Shown here: positions 49,018 through 61,796 of the stretch, one piece after another
Layout: each line of letters begins with the position of its first letter
How positions within the stretch are numbered: the first letter of the stretch is position 1
DNA from: Membranipora membranacea
Lineage: Eukaryota; Bryozoa; Gymnolaemata; Cheilostomatida; Membraniporidae
NCBI GenBank assembly: GCA_914767715.1
Contig: OU612070.1
Location: 3,179,501-3,243,500 of the forward strand
Direction of reading: 5' to 3'
DNA: 64,000 nt
Translations under genes and position numbers: made by a program
The notes under the pieces: model-generated
Seen by the model: the letters and a program-made list of their open reading frames with translations, nothing else
Databases searched by the model: none
Told to the model about the DNA's origin: nothing

Positions 49018-50303
49018 AGTTTTTGCTGACAATATACAAATACATGCAATTTTTTGCCAACAGTGTTCAAACACAAGTAAATTTCTCGCTGACAGCTAAC
49101 AGCAGCAGCTTCATGTTATGATTTGTATACAATAATAATAAGGCATGCTGCCAAGCGTTTCATTGCGAGTATGACCAAGAGCTATTGTTGAGCTGATTGA
49201 ACAGTTATCTACTATAGCCTTCATAATAAGATGCGTCTACAACATAGCTGCTGTTTAAATGATGTTGTTTAAATTTTCCTATAACTTTACTGTTGTCTAC
49301 CAATGACAGCAAACTGCCTTGGGCATTAGGAGATGATCAACATTATTTTTCTTTAAATCATTATCTGTATCAGCATGTTTCTCGTTACTTACAATTATGC
49401 TGTACATGTATCCACCCCTAATTAGGAAAAATAAGCTCGAGTCGTCACACCTAATTCTTTGTGTTGGTAATTATGCTAAGTGAATTAATTCACTCTCTAT
49501 CGATCAGAGATATGCATGGAATAGTATACCACGTGATCAGTGTTTGAGGAAGTTGAGTTCTATACAGGATGGCTAACAATAAGGCAGTCCACACACCATG
49601 AAAGTCAGTAGACAAATGCACATGTGTGTAGTCTCTTGAAGGTCACGGTCAAGTTTGTCTCTGTCATATATAGGTCAGGGTAGGGTGGTAACTCCTTAGT
49701 AGTGTGAACAGAGAGGCCAACTCCAAGATAGATGTTCAAAGTACAACAACATGACAACAAACCTTATGATAGGAATACTCCACACAGTGTGCCCATACAG
49801 AGCAATTTGCTGTCCTTGTAATATCTAGCCCGCGCTCTATGACAAATATTCCTGCATTGTCTTTCAACCTCGCTGAAGTATTAACAGGTTTTGGTCAGCA
49901 ACTACCTTGAGTTTAGCACAATTATATGCATAAACCCAATGATTCAAAATTCAATGCAAAATTCAATTTAATTCCATCTCAGTAGTGAAAACAGTGGTAA
50001 TTTTGGCTACCTCTATTTGCGAGTTCATTTTCCGTACTCGACATACCCCTTTGCTTTGATTGTATACAGCTATCAGATATACGCACCAGAATATTTACTT
50101 ATGCATCCATATGATTCATTGACACACGTCTTTTAGACATGTTAAATTGAGGTAGAATATCACATTCCATTTTCAACTTGATTTTGACAACCTAATGTGA
50201 TACATGTCATGATTAATTATTTTTTTAACTATTTAAAATAAATACATGGAATATAAGAGGATATCATAAGTTGCAAACTTAATAAGTTATCAAACGTATC
50301 AAA
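49018..50303 (-). promoter_or_regulatory. Upstream region of the giant receptor, containing a dispersed repeat
   Basis: This is the gap between the stop of the 7TM gene and the receptor start, both on the minus strand, so it should contain the receptor promoter. About 49675-49920 resembles 59490-59750 in the same orientation (AGAGCA.TTTGCTGTCC..., TAGCC.G.GCTCTAT, GTCAGCAACTAC), an old interspersed repeat. I see no exon here. Confidence 0.4.
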
Positions 50304-52748
50304 TTAAGCTGCATGTGTTCTGCGAAAACTTAAACCAGAATAGGGAAACTCATCAGTCTTTCTGCTATTGTATCTCCTCGTTGTTGCAGGCACTGGTGAT
50401 CCAATGCTTGTCTTTCTCTTGCAATCTATTATGTTTGTAAGGCGCACAAGAAATAAAGTGATCACTGAAACTGTCAACAATATCGTCAGAGTAAGGATTA
50501 GTACGTCCCAAATAAAGCTGTCATACGAGGATCTACTCTTCATCATTGATAGATAAAAGATTGGCAGCGTTGTATTTACTAGTAGTGGCAGCATACTTGT
50601 GATGATCCCTTTGCAGTTCAAACCTCCGTTTATCTTTTTAGCCATAATGATGAGATTTATAATCATGATGAGAGAGAAAGGGCAAATAAATGTCAGGATG
50701 GTATACCATGAGTTGTGTCCTTCTGTGTAAATGTGTGTTAGTAATGGCACCATGCGGAAAGACTTATACCTGGAATAAAAATCCGAATAAACAGTAGTAA
50801 AAGAATGTTTAGCAAAAACATTATCACACGGCCTTGGACCTGTGTAAGCTAAACATTTTTAATAGTATCTTATACTGTTAAATCTCAACGTTTTGGTATT
50901 GACTACGGGATGTTATCCACTATTGTTCAATAATAAGTGTGGTAGTGTTATTCAATATGTCGCTTCTATGGTTGTAATTTATGCAATTCTGGGTTTACAT
51001 GCTGCCTGGCAGAGACAAAGTGATGTAGAAAGTTTCCCTGAGCAGTGTATGATCTCACAACCCCTGAAAAAAACATCTATTGGGCTTTGGGTAAAAATCT
51101 CAATATAAAGGCACTCTTTAGTAAATGATGGTCACTTAAATGACGTCAAGTGAATCTTCCAGATTGCCAAAAAGAGAACTGAAAACTTTGTAACCTTTCC
51201 ATCCTTTCCATCATAATGCAAAGCAAAGTTAAAAGCAAAGACTTGGTCCAACTGTTTCAGGAAAGGGCAAGTCTGACTTAATAATTATGTGTAACCCAAA
51301 GTTACAACACACAGCCTCCAATGGTAGCATCGAATTATAAAAGTACATTTACATAACATACTCACTTGTGGATTACAAAGCACTCTACGAAGGGCAGTGG
51401 TGCCATATATAGTATCGGTATAACGAATATGATCATGTATTGATCAGCCAAGCTGTCGGTCATGCTGCTACGAAGTGCGTGAAAGTATAGCTTATCTTTT
51501 TTCTGTGCAGAAAGATTTTGAGAGTTTGGGTAGATCACATTGCAGCATTTTGTGTTGAGTGTAAGGCTGGCTAGACAACTGACAAACCAAAGGTAGTGCT
51601 CTGCTATGCTCAGAAGCAAGTGTGCCACAGAGAAAGGTACATCTAAGTGCCAGATAAAGTGAGAGCAGAGAACACCTGCTAGCGACAGGCTCAAAACAAA
51701 GTGAAGGTGCCTAAATGCAGGTTCATCTTTCCTGTCAAAACAAAATGACATTTGATAATTCGATACTTTAGTAGATATTGAGTATTTCTTAATGGCAAAT
51801 CACATGACTGACACTTACATGGGTTCTCTACCAATCAGAAGCTTGAAGGTTTTTTTCCTCCAGCTATCCTCCCAAACCTATCTTTTCCAATAGAGCATTA
51901 TGTCTAGGAACTGTGCAATGTTATATTCAATCAAAACAAGGGGCCTTTGAGATAAGACTAATTCAGTGCTTATCTGTGGCTCAAATACTCTGTAATTTTG
52001 GTTAGCATTGTTTCCAATATTCGGATCCCTTAATCGACAACTAATTGATGATCATAATAAAAGCCACATGTCAGATGAAATTCTTGACCTAAGGACTCAT
52101 TGGTTTGCTTTTTTGACATTTAGCGTTTTCCATATGAGACGCAGCCACTCCTATATTTTTTATGAGTACGTCCACTAACCTTCCAATGCAGGTAAGAGCT
52201 GCAGTGAGGATGAGCAGCAATGTGCAAAAACCCTGTATGATAATATTTGTTAGATTCAACCACAACTGAGAAGGCACTGCTTGGCGGCTGAGATTCATAA
52301 AGTCTGCTGCTGGAACTTCTTCTATCTGGCTTTGCTGAAGTTGAGGTGTAGATGTTGTGTCAGCAGTTTCTAAGCGATTGATAATAAATATAGGCAATCG
52401 TCTTTCAACTCTTACTTTGATAACCGAGGGCTCACCAGGAATGATTACTATGTAGTAGTAATGTGCTATGTTGTCTGTCAAAAAATCTGAACAATCTATC
52501 TCAATATCCAAGTAGTATGAAGGTTGGCATTGCTTGAATAGACGAGCTAAAAGTGAATAGTTGACATCAGTGTAGTTAAACATCAAGTCTGCGTCACCGG
52601 TAGTCCAAGGAATTAACGGTGAGGTTATGTTGAACAGGTCTTGGCATGCTTTCTCTCTTCCGCAGCTTAGACCCATCAATTTGTATGGTAGGAAGGTAAA
52701 TAGAAGTATCACTGCAAAAGGAAACCAGCTCATAAAGTATTGAAGCAA
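50304..52748 (-). CDS. Seven-transmembrane receptor, class B/adhesion-like, with short novel ectodomain
   Basis: Exons 52748-52180, 51731-51366 and 50769-50304 (phase 2 introns) give 466 residues. Residues 1-about 25 form a signal peptide (MSWFPFAVILLFTFLPY). An ectodomain of about 145 residues with four cysteines follows (SCGREKAC, QCQPSYYLDIEIDC) and N-glycosylation sites. TM1 ends exon 1; TM2-TM4 are in exon 2 (HLHFVLSLSLAG, IAEHYLWFVSCLASL, MIIFVIPILYM); TM5-TM7 are in exon 3, ending in a basic Ser/Thr tail. The HLHFVLSLSLA and EHYLWFVSCLASL features fit secretin/adhesion-family receptors, but there is no visible GAIN/GPS motif. Alternative start: an upstream mini-exon (53188-53161, MEVTCNTML) spliced to 52711 also gives a signal peptide in phase. 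Ligand unknown. Confidence 0.7.
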
Positions 52749-53160
52749 TGATTAATATTTGGTTCTATCCAAGTCCACTCATTTTACCAACTTTGTTGGC
52801 TATTTATTTAACTATTTTTTAACTTGATTTAACTTTATTAAAGATAGAGGCAGATGTTGAGTATTCCACAATTTAAGATTTTCTAATTTTTCAATTGACT
52901 TCACACATATTGTTGGGAAGGAGGGTGGTCATTGATGCACCTATTTTTGTATATAACTGTTAAAGACAACTTATGATGACTCATGATAACTTAAGTTGCC
53001 CTCTCATTTTTAACAGACAAAAATAATTTCCCTTACATCGGCAGCGTTATTGCTTCTTCCCCCCTAAATTAATGCTCTTAGCTCACAAGCAGCATCTGCT
53101 TTTGCTATTCTCTAATCTTGATGATTCTATATTTTGAAAATAGAATTATTGAAAATTCAC

Positions 53161-53188
53161 CTAGCATTGTGTTGCAAGTCACCTCCAT
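53161..53188 (-). other. Possible alternative first coding exon of the 7TM gene
   Basis: ATG GAG GTG ACT TGC AAC ACA ATG CTA G is followed by a GTGAAT donor. Spliced to an acceptor (CCTTTTGCAG) at 52711, it reads MEVTCNTMLVILLFTFLPYK, a good signal peptide in phase 1. It competes with the unspliced start at 52748. Confidence 0.35.
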
Positions 53189-53689
53189 GCTGGCTGTTGA
53201 GTCTCTTCTCTTACTTCTCAAAAGTCCTAACAAGTGAAAAATGAGTGATCGAGATCTATCCTTCTTAGTTTTTATACTGCATATACACAGGATATCGCAC
53301 CCAGTAATTAGAGCTCTGCCACTAAGGTGCTAATTGCATGCAAATTAACATACGCATATTTGCCTAGATACACAATAAATGTACAAAAACATAATAGCTA
53401 TTAGTATACATAAGCGAGTTTGATGACGTTCATTCTCTGTTTTATTTACAGCATTCATATCCTCGATATATTTCCACATTATTGTCATACCAAATATACT
53501 GAACAACAAGAATTATCACCTGAGAATATTTATATACTTTTAATATTTGTCAATCAACAATCGTCTTTATGAATATTCAAACAGTGGCACAAGAATAATT
53601 TAAAAAGTAAGGATGTACAGCGAGGAAAAGAAAAAAAATGCACTAGTAATAAAATCTAACCAGATTTAGTAAAGTTGTGTAAAATAAAC

Positions 53690-53975
53690 AAATTTGGTGG
53701 ATGAGCGTATCTGTATTGGTGAAGAGTTAAAAGTTGTAGTGATTTTCAGTTAAATTGATCGCAGTGATAATGAAACAGATATTGTCCCTTAAAAAAGTTT
53801 TGGAGCTAGATGAAATAAATCCTTCCAGAAGCAAATCCCATGCCATCAAATGCATAATTTGAAGGCCAATAATGCATGTGAAATGACCATTAAGGAGAGG
53901 AAAAGTAATCAAACTGAGAGATGTATGTAAATACCTTTTATGAATTTTAGGTACTATACATGGAATATTGTTAAG
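53690..53975 (-). mobile_element. LINE reverse-transcriptase C-terminal fragment (second copy)
   Basis: Broken frames read RYLHTSLSLITFPLLNGHFTC and GFISSSSKTFLRDN, matching RDLHTSLRLIPFPLLAGHSTC and GFIPASSKTFLRGK of the longer fragment at 55000-55645. It is a decayed copy of the same element. Confidence 0.65.
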
Positions 53976-54999
53976 GTAGTGACACGGGGGTCAGCAAATA
54001 TGGACTTTCTATACACCGTTGGAAAGCTGCTGAGCTACTGATCGCGAAAATTTCATCAAAAATAAGATTGGATGACGTTGATCATTTTATCAAGAAAATG
54101 AGGCCGAAGAGGCTGTTTTAAGCAAAGTGGATGGCTGAGCTAGCTTGTTTGTTAGAAACTTCAAAACAGGTTATATTTATTCTAAGGGATATAGTCAATC
54201 CTAATTTTTGGTTGAAAACAATATGTGATGAGCCTAAAGGTGTGTTTTTATTATCACTTATTCTTGAAATGGAACCTTATCAAATCATTGTTCCCTCTCA
54301 GGGAAGGTCGAAGTTTGATCTGTTCTTTGTGGTCAATGCTTCATGACAAGGAAGGTCAATCTAGCTGTGGATTGATCAATTAATACTATTTTCACAACTT
54401 CCCCTGATGACACAATCATGAGATAACTAGCGCCAGGTAATTATCACCAAGTGAGGTCATGTATTATTTTTATGCAGAGCAATCATCTTTTACGTTACAA
54501 ACAGGTTAATATCTTAGCCGCTAGGAGTTGCAAAAGCAATGCAATATCGAATTGGTGAACTATCAAAACTTTCTGAAAGAAATCCCAATAAACATTATTA
54601 GGTGAAAATACTAGTTATACGTTAGTTCAGAAATATTACGTATAATGAAGTGTTTTTTTTCCTCAGGGTGATTGAATATTGTTGAAATCATGTGTGAAAT
54701 TCTTTCATTTTAACCGCAAGTATCACATCAGGTTCGACTGGACACATCAACCCTGTAGCAATATAGAGCCAATGACCCATTTATCAGCTACCTGTGCTTG
54801 ATAGCTTCACATATCTCCATTTACCGGATCATCAGCTGAGAGAGGGAAATATTTGTTGCCTACAACATTTTAGCACTCAACTGCTAGAAAGTTTTCAACC
54901 AAAGAGTCATGAACTCTCCATGAAAAAATTCACTCACTAATATGGCTTCAATCTTGACCATGATAGCTAAAGTCAAATCAAAATTACGAGTTAGGCAAA
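53976..54999. other. Non-coding stretch between LINE fragments
   Basis: About 1 kb of AT-rich sequence between two fragments of one LINE family. I see no exon, RNA gene or clear inverted repeat; the open frame at 54131-54346 lacks protein-like features. Confidence 0.4.
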
Positions 55000-55645
55000 C
55001 ATTACACCATTGTGGTAAGATCAGATATGCAAAAGCCAACAGAATTAGTATTAAGGTGCTTTGATAGTTGTTGTTTCAAATGAGTAAGTTTAGTTGCTGA
55101 GCGTACCTGAATTGGTAAAGAGTTAAAAGTCGTAGTGATTTTTTGTCTAAATTGACCGCTGTGATAATGTAATAGTTGTTTGCCTCTTAAAAAGGTTTTA
55201 GAGCTAGCTGGAATAAATCCTTTCAAAAGGAAGTCAGGTGCCAACAAATACCAAATTTGAAAACCAAAAATACAGGTGGAATGACCGGCAAGGAGAGGAA
55301 AAGGAATCAGACGAAGAGATGTATGTAAATCTCTTGTATGTATTACATGATACGGTATGTGGTTGACATTTGCTATTAGGCGGAAAGCCCTCTTTTGGAG
55401 CAAGTATATTCTTTCAAGAATAAATTGTGGTGATAGGTTGCCATATATGCGAATGCCATATATCATATTATGACAAAAGACATACTGGAAATAAAAGTTA
55501 CGAGATGATTTACTATCTAGGAATTCCCTGCAATTCTGGGATTATGCCAAACTTTTGTTTATTTTGGTGCAAATCTGGTCTACATGATTATCCCACGTCA
55601 ATGAGTCATTCAGAGTAAAACCAATTGTTATTGTATCAAACATTG
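55000..55645 (-). mobile_element. LINE reverse-transcriptase C-terminal fragment
   Basis: On the minus strand: GFTLNDSLTWDNHV..ICTKINKSL, then an in-frame stop, then MIYGIRIYGNLSPQF..ERIYLLQKRAFRLI and TTFNSLPIQVRSA. This is the standard end of the RT/thumb region of CR1/Jockey-like LINEs. Several disruptions are present, and no catalytic RT box remains. Confidence 0.75.
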
Positions 55646-57690
55646 AGGTGTAAAAACTGTATAGGTTTTGAATAAAAGGCTGGCCTGATGAAGAAAACAA
55701 CAGAAACCAGGCAGAAGTATCAATAATTTACAGCACATGTCCTTCATTGAAACCTCCTTTCAATACTATCAGCCAAAAGAAACCGAATCATCTGTAATGA
55801 TGAAGTAGGGAACAATCAGTATGAGCTTGATTGAGTAATCATCTTTAAATTCGTGATCCTCAATGATACAAAATGTTGTGTAGTTATTTTAATTTGGACA
55901 TGAAGTACCACACAAATTATTTGACAAGTTTGTTTCTGGTGATTTGTTGCCTCAAGGGTTTCACATACAATTCTTTTCCTCTGAAGGCAGATTTTCGAAT
56001 TTGATTGTCATAATTATCTGTTTTTCAACACAGATCAGCATCCTTTGAAATCATATCCAGTAGAATTTCAGCGGTAATATCATCAACTGTGGAAATATAA
56101 CAGAGTATGCTGAGGTGTGATATAAGAGGTGAATGATTCACTCATTAACTACTAGCTTCAGATCAAATGAACACCTGTTAGGCCAGCTGGGATGTACAGT
56201 GTTTCAATGGTCAGCCAGTTGGTTTTATAGTTGGTTTGCTGTGGTCAAACTGCAGCTGCCCCTTCCCCCTCTCACGACGACCAACTACCCACTGCAGGGA
56301 GATGATAAGTTGATAAGATAACAGGATCTAGTGAGCATTGATTCAATAATTTAATAGTACTACTTCTAGAAGCCTGATTAGGTCGAAATTGATAGGGAAC
56401 TTGGAAGGAGTAATTCCTGACATCAGTGTTGATGTGACGCCTAGTCGCTTTGTGCCAGGTGTTATGCTGTGATCAGAGTGTAATCCATTTATACTGCCTC
56501 TTATTATCACCAAACCATGACTCCCATCACAGCATCTGTCTGAATGGTGCAGCAGTCTATGCAGGAATATTCTTCTCCCGTGGACAAACTTCATTTAACC
56601 ATGGACTATGTAACACAAATAATAAAGCATTATCTTATGCGTAGTGACAACCTCATTTTTACTTTGTTTGTGCTACACCAACCAAAATTGAAGACTTTTG
56701 TAACATCAATTTAAACCCATGACACTTGCAGAAGTTGATGTGACTTTAAAGAATTATACTTTAGAAGCTGGAAGGTTAAGCAATTTCAGGGTCATTAACA
56801 TATTCATCCTTAAAATATTAAATTTAGTGGTTACGTGAATTGTGGAGGCAGGCGTAGACTTGTGGTTTATGAATAAAGCCTGCACTGTTTTCCTTTCTAA
56901 ATACTCAAAAGTGATGATAATATCACAGAGTAAGGACATACAGTGGGGACATGTGAACGATAGCTATAAAGCCTGCAGTTTTTGATTCAGCCACTTGGGG
57001 AAAATCATCAAGCTGGATAACTGCCAATATTAATAGGCATATAGATTACAATGACAATTTGTCATGCAGACATAGCTACCTGTGATGGGCCATAATTAAT
57101 TCTCTATTTAACCTAAAGACTGATTTCCAACTTTTTTGAAAGGTCCAACCTTCAAGCTATACACTATATAATTGTCATTTTTTGCTAGGACACAAAGGCT
57201 ATGGGTTATCTGGGTTTTTAAAATGATTTATATCATATAGATTTACGTGGGTACACAGGAAAAAATAAGAGAGTAAATTGCAACACTATTTGACCTTTTT
57301 TAAGAGTTGTTTTGGGAGCTTTAGTGGCTGTTACTTTACTTACTACATGGTGGAGTTAATTTTGCCCTGGCACTGAAGCTAAAGAAGTACCCATTGTTCT
57401 GTTTAAGTAGGAGCATGATTCACCGAATAAATGGTTGAATCCAGAGTAATCTGTCAACAAGTGTTTTTACAGGATGATTACACCTGTATGTCCAGCCAGC
57501 AGAGTAATTTGAGGGTAATCATCAGCTAGGTTACAAAACCAAGAAATTAACAATTTTCAGCATGTTACAAATTCTATTGCGTATTGCATTTTTAGCTGGC
57601 CTTCATGCAGCTGGAATGTTCATAATCACTGAGTGTCCAACTGGTTACTTCACATCAGTTTCAGCTAGCTTTTTCCAGCTAGCTTGCTGT
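55646..57690. other. Gene-free stretch
   Basis: No coding exon or named element is supported. The minus frame 56343-56594 has a short protein-like segment (TPGTKRLGVTSTLMSGITPS) that I cannot place; it may be a transposon scrap. Confidence 0.35.
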
Positions 57691-57696
57691 TTGCGA

Positions 57697-57835
57697 AGAA
57701 ACAGAAGATTGGGCTGCCCCTAAAGAGGGACGCAAGGTGCCCTAAATCGTCATACTGAGAATGTGATACATCCTAGAAAACTAGAATGCATCCTAGAGGT
57801 GAGGCCATAAAGGACCTCCTAATGATAAGTGTGCA
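57697..57835 (+). repeat. Dispersed repeat, copy 1 of 2
   Basis: About 138 bp beginning GCTGTTTGCGAAGAAACAGA and ending near GGACCTCCTAAT, about 95% or more identical by eye to 59798-59936 in the same orientation. Likely the 3' end of a retroelement or a SINE. No A/B boxes are seen. Confidence 0.85.
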
Positions 57836-59797
57836 TCATTTTTTGTTCCTGTAAGACAATCTTTTCTATTTGAAATATGATATAATCAAAGCTGGTTTCT
57901 TAACAAGGGAAGCAATTCCTACTCACTTAAAATTTGTTCGAAAATATGATAATTATAGGATAAGATTGTTTGTAATTTATAATCATCTCACTGATGAGTT
58001 ATCTGTACCACAATGGCCCACTTAACACATAGGCTTTTGTTTACCTAAATCCTATGTCAACTAGAAAATAATTGGTGGGGATTACCTTGGGTACACTAAA
58101 GAATTACCCCTTGGTACTTTGCCAATTTAATTGACAGTGACTAGAACTTAAAATCAGTGGTATTATGGGTTACTAGCAAAAATAAAGGCCAGGTTATGCA
58201 ATCAATGAGATTATGACTTCACTTTCACGACATGAGTGCAACACATTACCTAAATCAGTTAATAATTTATTGGTGTGGCCCATTTCAGCAAAACACAGTA
58301 TATCACACGGTTAAAAGCAGTCAAACACCATCGTTTACATTATCATTTGTTTCACATGTTCAATGCGCTAGCTGGCTTGATGATCAACTATTCAATCAAT
58401 CAAAAATGATTATATGACTGCTCCGTCTCACTTTGGTTTACTCTGATTTTACGCTGTTCCAGAAAGTAAGCAATTTTCACTTTTTGTTTACACATCAATA
58501 AAATATTCTCATGCTAAGATGACTTTACTCCTATTGTAACAGCATTGTGAGCAAAATATGCGCTTATTTCAACTGAAGTTTGCACTGCTCTGATTTCATC
58601 GACAATTTAGTTGTTTTTCACCCCATTATTTTTCTCTGTGTAATAGAGAGAAACTGCTCCATCAATTTTTAAGAAATTTATGATGCCGACTTTTTAGTGT
58701 GTAGTAGGATTGAAAATACTGCTAAAAATTTTATCAATTTCGATACTCATATTTTGAATCAGCGGTGCTATTTTAGCAGAAAATCATGCAGGATGCCAAA
58801 AATTAAGACTGAAAGATTTTTATGTAGTTTTATACCCAAGTACCTAAGTTTTAAATGATATGCCACTATAATCACAAAGCCTTTTTGAACAATTGCAAAC
58901 TGTGTTTGACAGACTTACCAATGAACTTCTATCTGATCTCATCTTAAATACAGAGTGAATTATGGCCCTTCATAGGAAGGTAAGTCTGCATGACCGATTG
59001 CCATTGTAACTTAAATACCTTTTAAAATTGGCATGTATCAAGATAGAGGATTTTCCCCCAGTGAATCAAAATCTGCAGTCATTATAGCTACCATTGAAGT
59101 GTCCCATCTGTGACAATATACGTTGCAGCAGTATTGTAGCAGTCCTTGGGCAATATTGAACAAAATTCAGCCTCCAGACAAATTATTAAAAATACGTCAA
59201 AAATGAGATTATTGAATTGATGATACATATTTCTGGATCAACCATACACATTCAGATGCTAGCTGACTAATCATACAACAGAAACTTTTCGCAAATAAAT
59301 GTTGATGTATGTCATTAAGTGTTGGGTTATCATATTCCTATATACATCCAGCATAATAATAATACATCAGCGTTTTTGTTGTTTGTTGTTTGAGAAAATC
59401 ACAAGGTTATGCCTTGTCACAAGGCTGAGAAATAAGTGTGCCTTAAAGGGCAACCAGGGTTTCAAATACATTCCCATAGATTGATAGCAGGTTGCGCCTT
59501 ATGCATAGGGAGAAAAGCCAACTCTAACTCGAGTGATTATTCATTCAGTGAGAATTTTCGTGAGACATTTCATCCATGAAGATGCAAAAATGCTGCTCAA
59601 ACTCAACAGTATGGAACCACACAGAGCAGTTTCCTGTTCCTGTTATATTTAGCCTGTGCTCTATCATTATTACAGCAATGTATTTGAAACTCCACTAAAC
59701 TGAATTATAACTCAGCTAAGAGTCAGCAACTACTTTGAACTTTGCATTGCGTCATGCACAAAGCTGATGCTGCATAGGACATTCTTTACCACCAATC
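57836..59797. other. Gene-free stretch with an old repeat at its right end
   Basis: Nothing coding is recognised. About 59490-59750 is a diverged relative of 49675-49920. Confidence 0.35.
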
Positions 59798-59936
59798 GCT
59801 GTTTGCGAAGAAACAGAAGATTGGGCTGCCCCTAAAGAGGGACGCAAAGTGCCCTAAATCCTCATACTGAGAATGTGATACATCCTAGAAAACTAGAATG
59901 CATCCTAGAGGTGAGGCCATGGTGGACCTCCTAATC
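59798..59936 (+). repeat. Dispersed repeat, copy 2 of 2
   Basis: Second copy of the 57697-57835 repeat, with only a few substitutions (for example GGACGCAAAG for GGACGCAAGG). Sequence outside the shared block differs, which argues for two insertions rather than a segmental duplication. Confidence 0.85.
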
Positions 59937-60568
59937 GTGGGTGTGCAGCGAGCTGCCATAACTGAACTGGCACTAATCTTCCGTTGGCAGTGACACTTTG
60001 ATCTTAGCCAATAGGCCGTGAAGCGATCTTTACCACCAATTTATGCATTGCTGTGAAACCCTTGTTGCCATTTGAAGACAGATTTTTACTGGACAGGCAT
60101 CTCAGAGTAAGATACCTAATGCTGAAGGGCAGTAACGCACCACACATGCAGCTTACACCTGTTTTCCTAAGTACTTGTTGAAACGCATTACATATTCCAC
60201 CTCCGCACAAATACAGACAATCATGACACTGTTTTTCTTTGGAGTGCCTATAACCCTAACTATCAGTAATTTGGAAAATCATCAGTTACAGAAATGGGGG
60301 TTATCCCGAAGCAGAATTTTCTTTTAAGAGCTATGCAAGGTCCATTATCTAGCATCATTTTCTTGGCATTTCCAAATTTTTCTGAATTCTTTCATAGCAT
60401 TTTGCCTTGTGCTATGTAAGATTTATTTAGTCCATTAAAGAAACTGTTTACCACAGACCTATATTAAAAAAATTGCAGGTTATCATTGAGTAAACAATCT
60501 CATCCCCATGTTAGTATGATTCAACCATAAGTTTTCCACTCAAGAAACAATGTTACCATCCATGGCTG
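59937..60568. other. Gene-free stretch
   Basis: No exon or element is recognised between the dispersed repeat and the tRNA-like sequence. The minus open frame 60004-60210 has no supporting splice context. Confidence 0.3.
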
Positions 60569-60694
60569 ATATCAGTATAGTGGTGAGTATCCCCGCCTGT
60601 CAAATCCGAGAAATAGTGGGTGAGGAAACATGATATCCTACCCAATAGCTCAGCAGATCGCCAGAGACCGAGGTTCGATTCCCCGTCACGGAGA
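60569..60694 (+). ncRNA. tRNA-Asp(GTC)-like sequence interrupted by 56 nt (pseudogene or tRNA-derived element)
   Basis: The 5' part has a tRNA-Asp D-arm and anticodon half (AGTATAGTGGTGAGTATCCC, then CGCCTGTCA). The 3' part has AGACCGAGGTTCGATTCCCC with a perfect B box. They are separated by 60603-60658, exactly where tRNA introns sit (after position 37). However, the acceptor stem does not pair, and two of the five anticodon-stem pairs are lost (GCCAG in place of GCGGG). The insert also contains a second A-box-like TAGCTCAG. I read it as a pseudogene or SINE-like chimera rather than a working tRNA. Confidence 0.55.
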
Positions 60695-61790
60695 GCAAGC
60701 TTTTGTTAACTTGTCGCCTCAAAAAATAACAAACTCATGGAATGGTTCTGTCCAAATAATATACACGTATTGATAATTGAGAAATCACAAAGAAAATATT
60801 TATTACCAAGTTGAGCCCTCTTTGAAAGGGGAGCGGGGACACAACACCAAAAAGGATTAATGGATTCAAGACTGTCACACTCTGCCAGATGATGAGAAGA
60901 CCTTATGTTCACTTTTAAATAAAAAATGTTGTGTAACCTTTACAATAGAGAAGTATGTTAAGATAAAGTAGTAACTTATATTAATTTCAACCATCTGCTC
61001 TACAATCCCTGCATCACTATCAGCCATCTGTGATTGTATGGTGGGAAGTTTCTCTGCCTATGAAGTCTGATCCACATAGCTGTTTATCCTGTTCTGTAAT
61101 GCAGCAGAGTGCAGGAGTCGGATACACATCACAGAGAGCTAGTTTTTTAAAGGGGCAACAAATATTTAGCTTTCTAGCGAGTTTCTAGCCGATGTGTTGG
61201 CTCTGATCTCATATATTTTAAAGTCCTCCAGATGTTTATATAGAATATCCTAAAGTTACCAAATGAACATGTGAATTGGTAATATTTAATGATCAATTTG
61301 ATTGTGAGAATGGAGGCCTGATCAACAGTACCTCAACAGTGAGGAGAACTATGAGATCATGTTTACACATCATCACTTTTCTCCCTCTTTTGCTAGCTGT
61401 GCTTCCAGGATTTGATAGTTATTCCTCAAATTAAGTGTCATGAGTTTTATAATTAAATTTGATTAATTTGAATTCATTGAATTTCAATTTACATCCAGTT
61501 TAACCCATTATTTCATCAAGTGACCACTGCAAAATACTATTTCATTATAAATGTCGTCAGTGTGTTATGATAATGCAAGTTTTTATGTTCAATTGAACAA
61601 GTTACCACATGATAAACAATTGACCGAGCCATTTGCCTGTTGATAAGAATCTCCTACCAAAATGAGTGTCCTACTTTATAGACTCCTCTGAAAAAAACAT
61701 GATGGACGAATTCCCCCTCCACACACTTTTTTATGAAAACCCACATTGGAAAAGATAAACCTCAAACATATTTGATCTTGCAACTTTGGA
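60695..61790. other. Gene-free stretch
   Basis: AT-rich, nothing coding. About 61193-61290 loosely resembles 63260-63360 and may be the left end of the repeat described at 61797-62200. Confidence 0.3.
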
Positions 61791-61796
61791 AATGAC

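Noticed and set aside
60004-60210. Cys-rich minus open frame as a small secreted peptide
   Set aside because: No signal peptide, no splice context, and it lies in a repeat-rich non-coding stretch.
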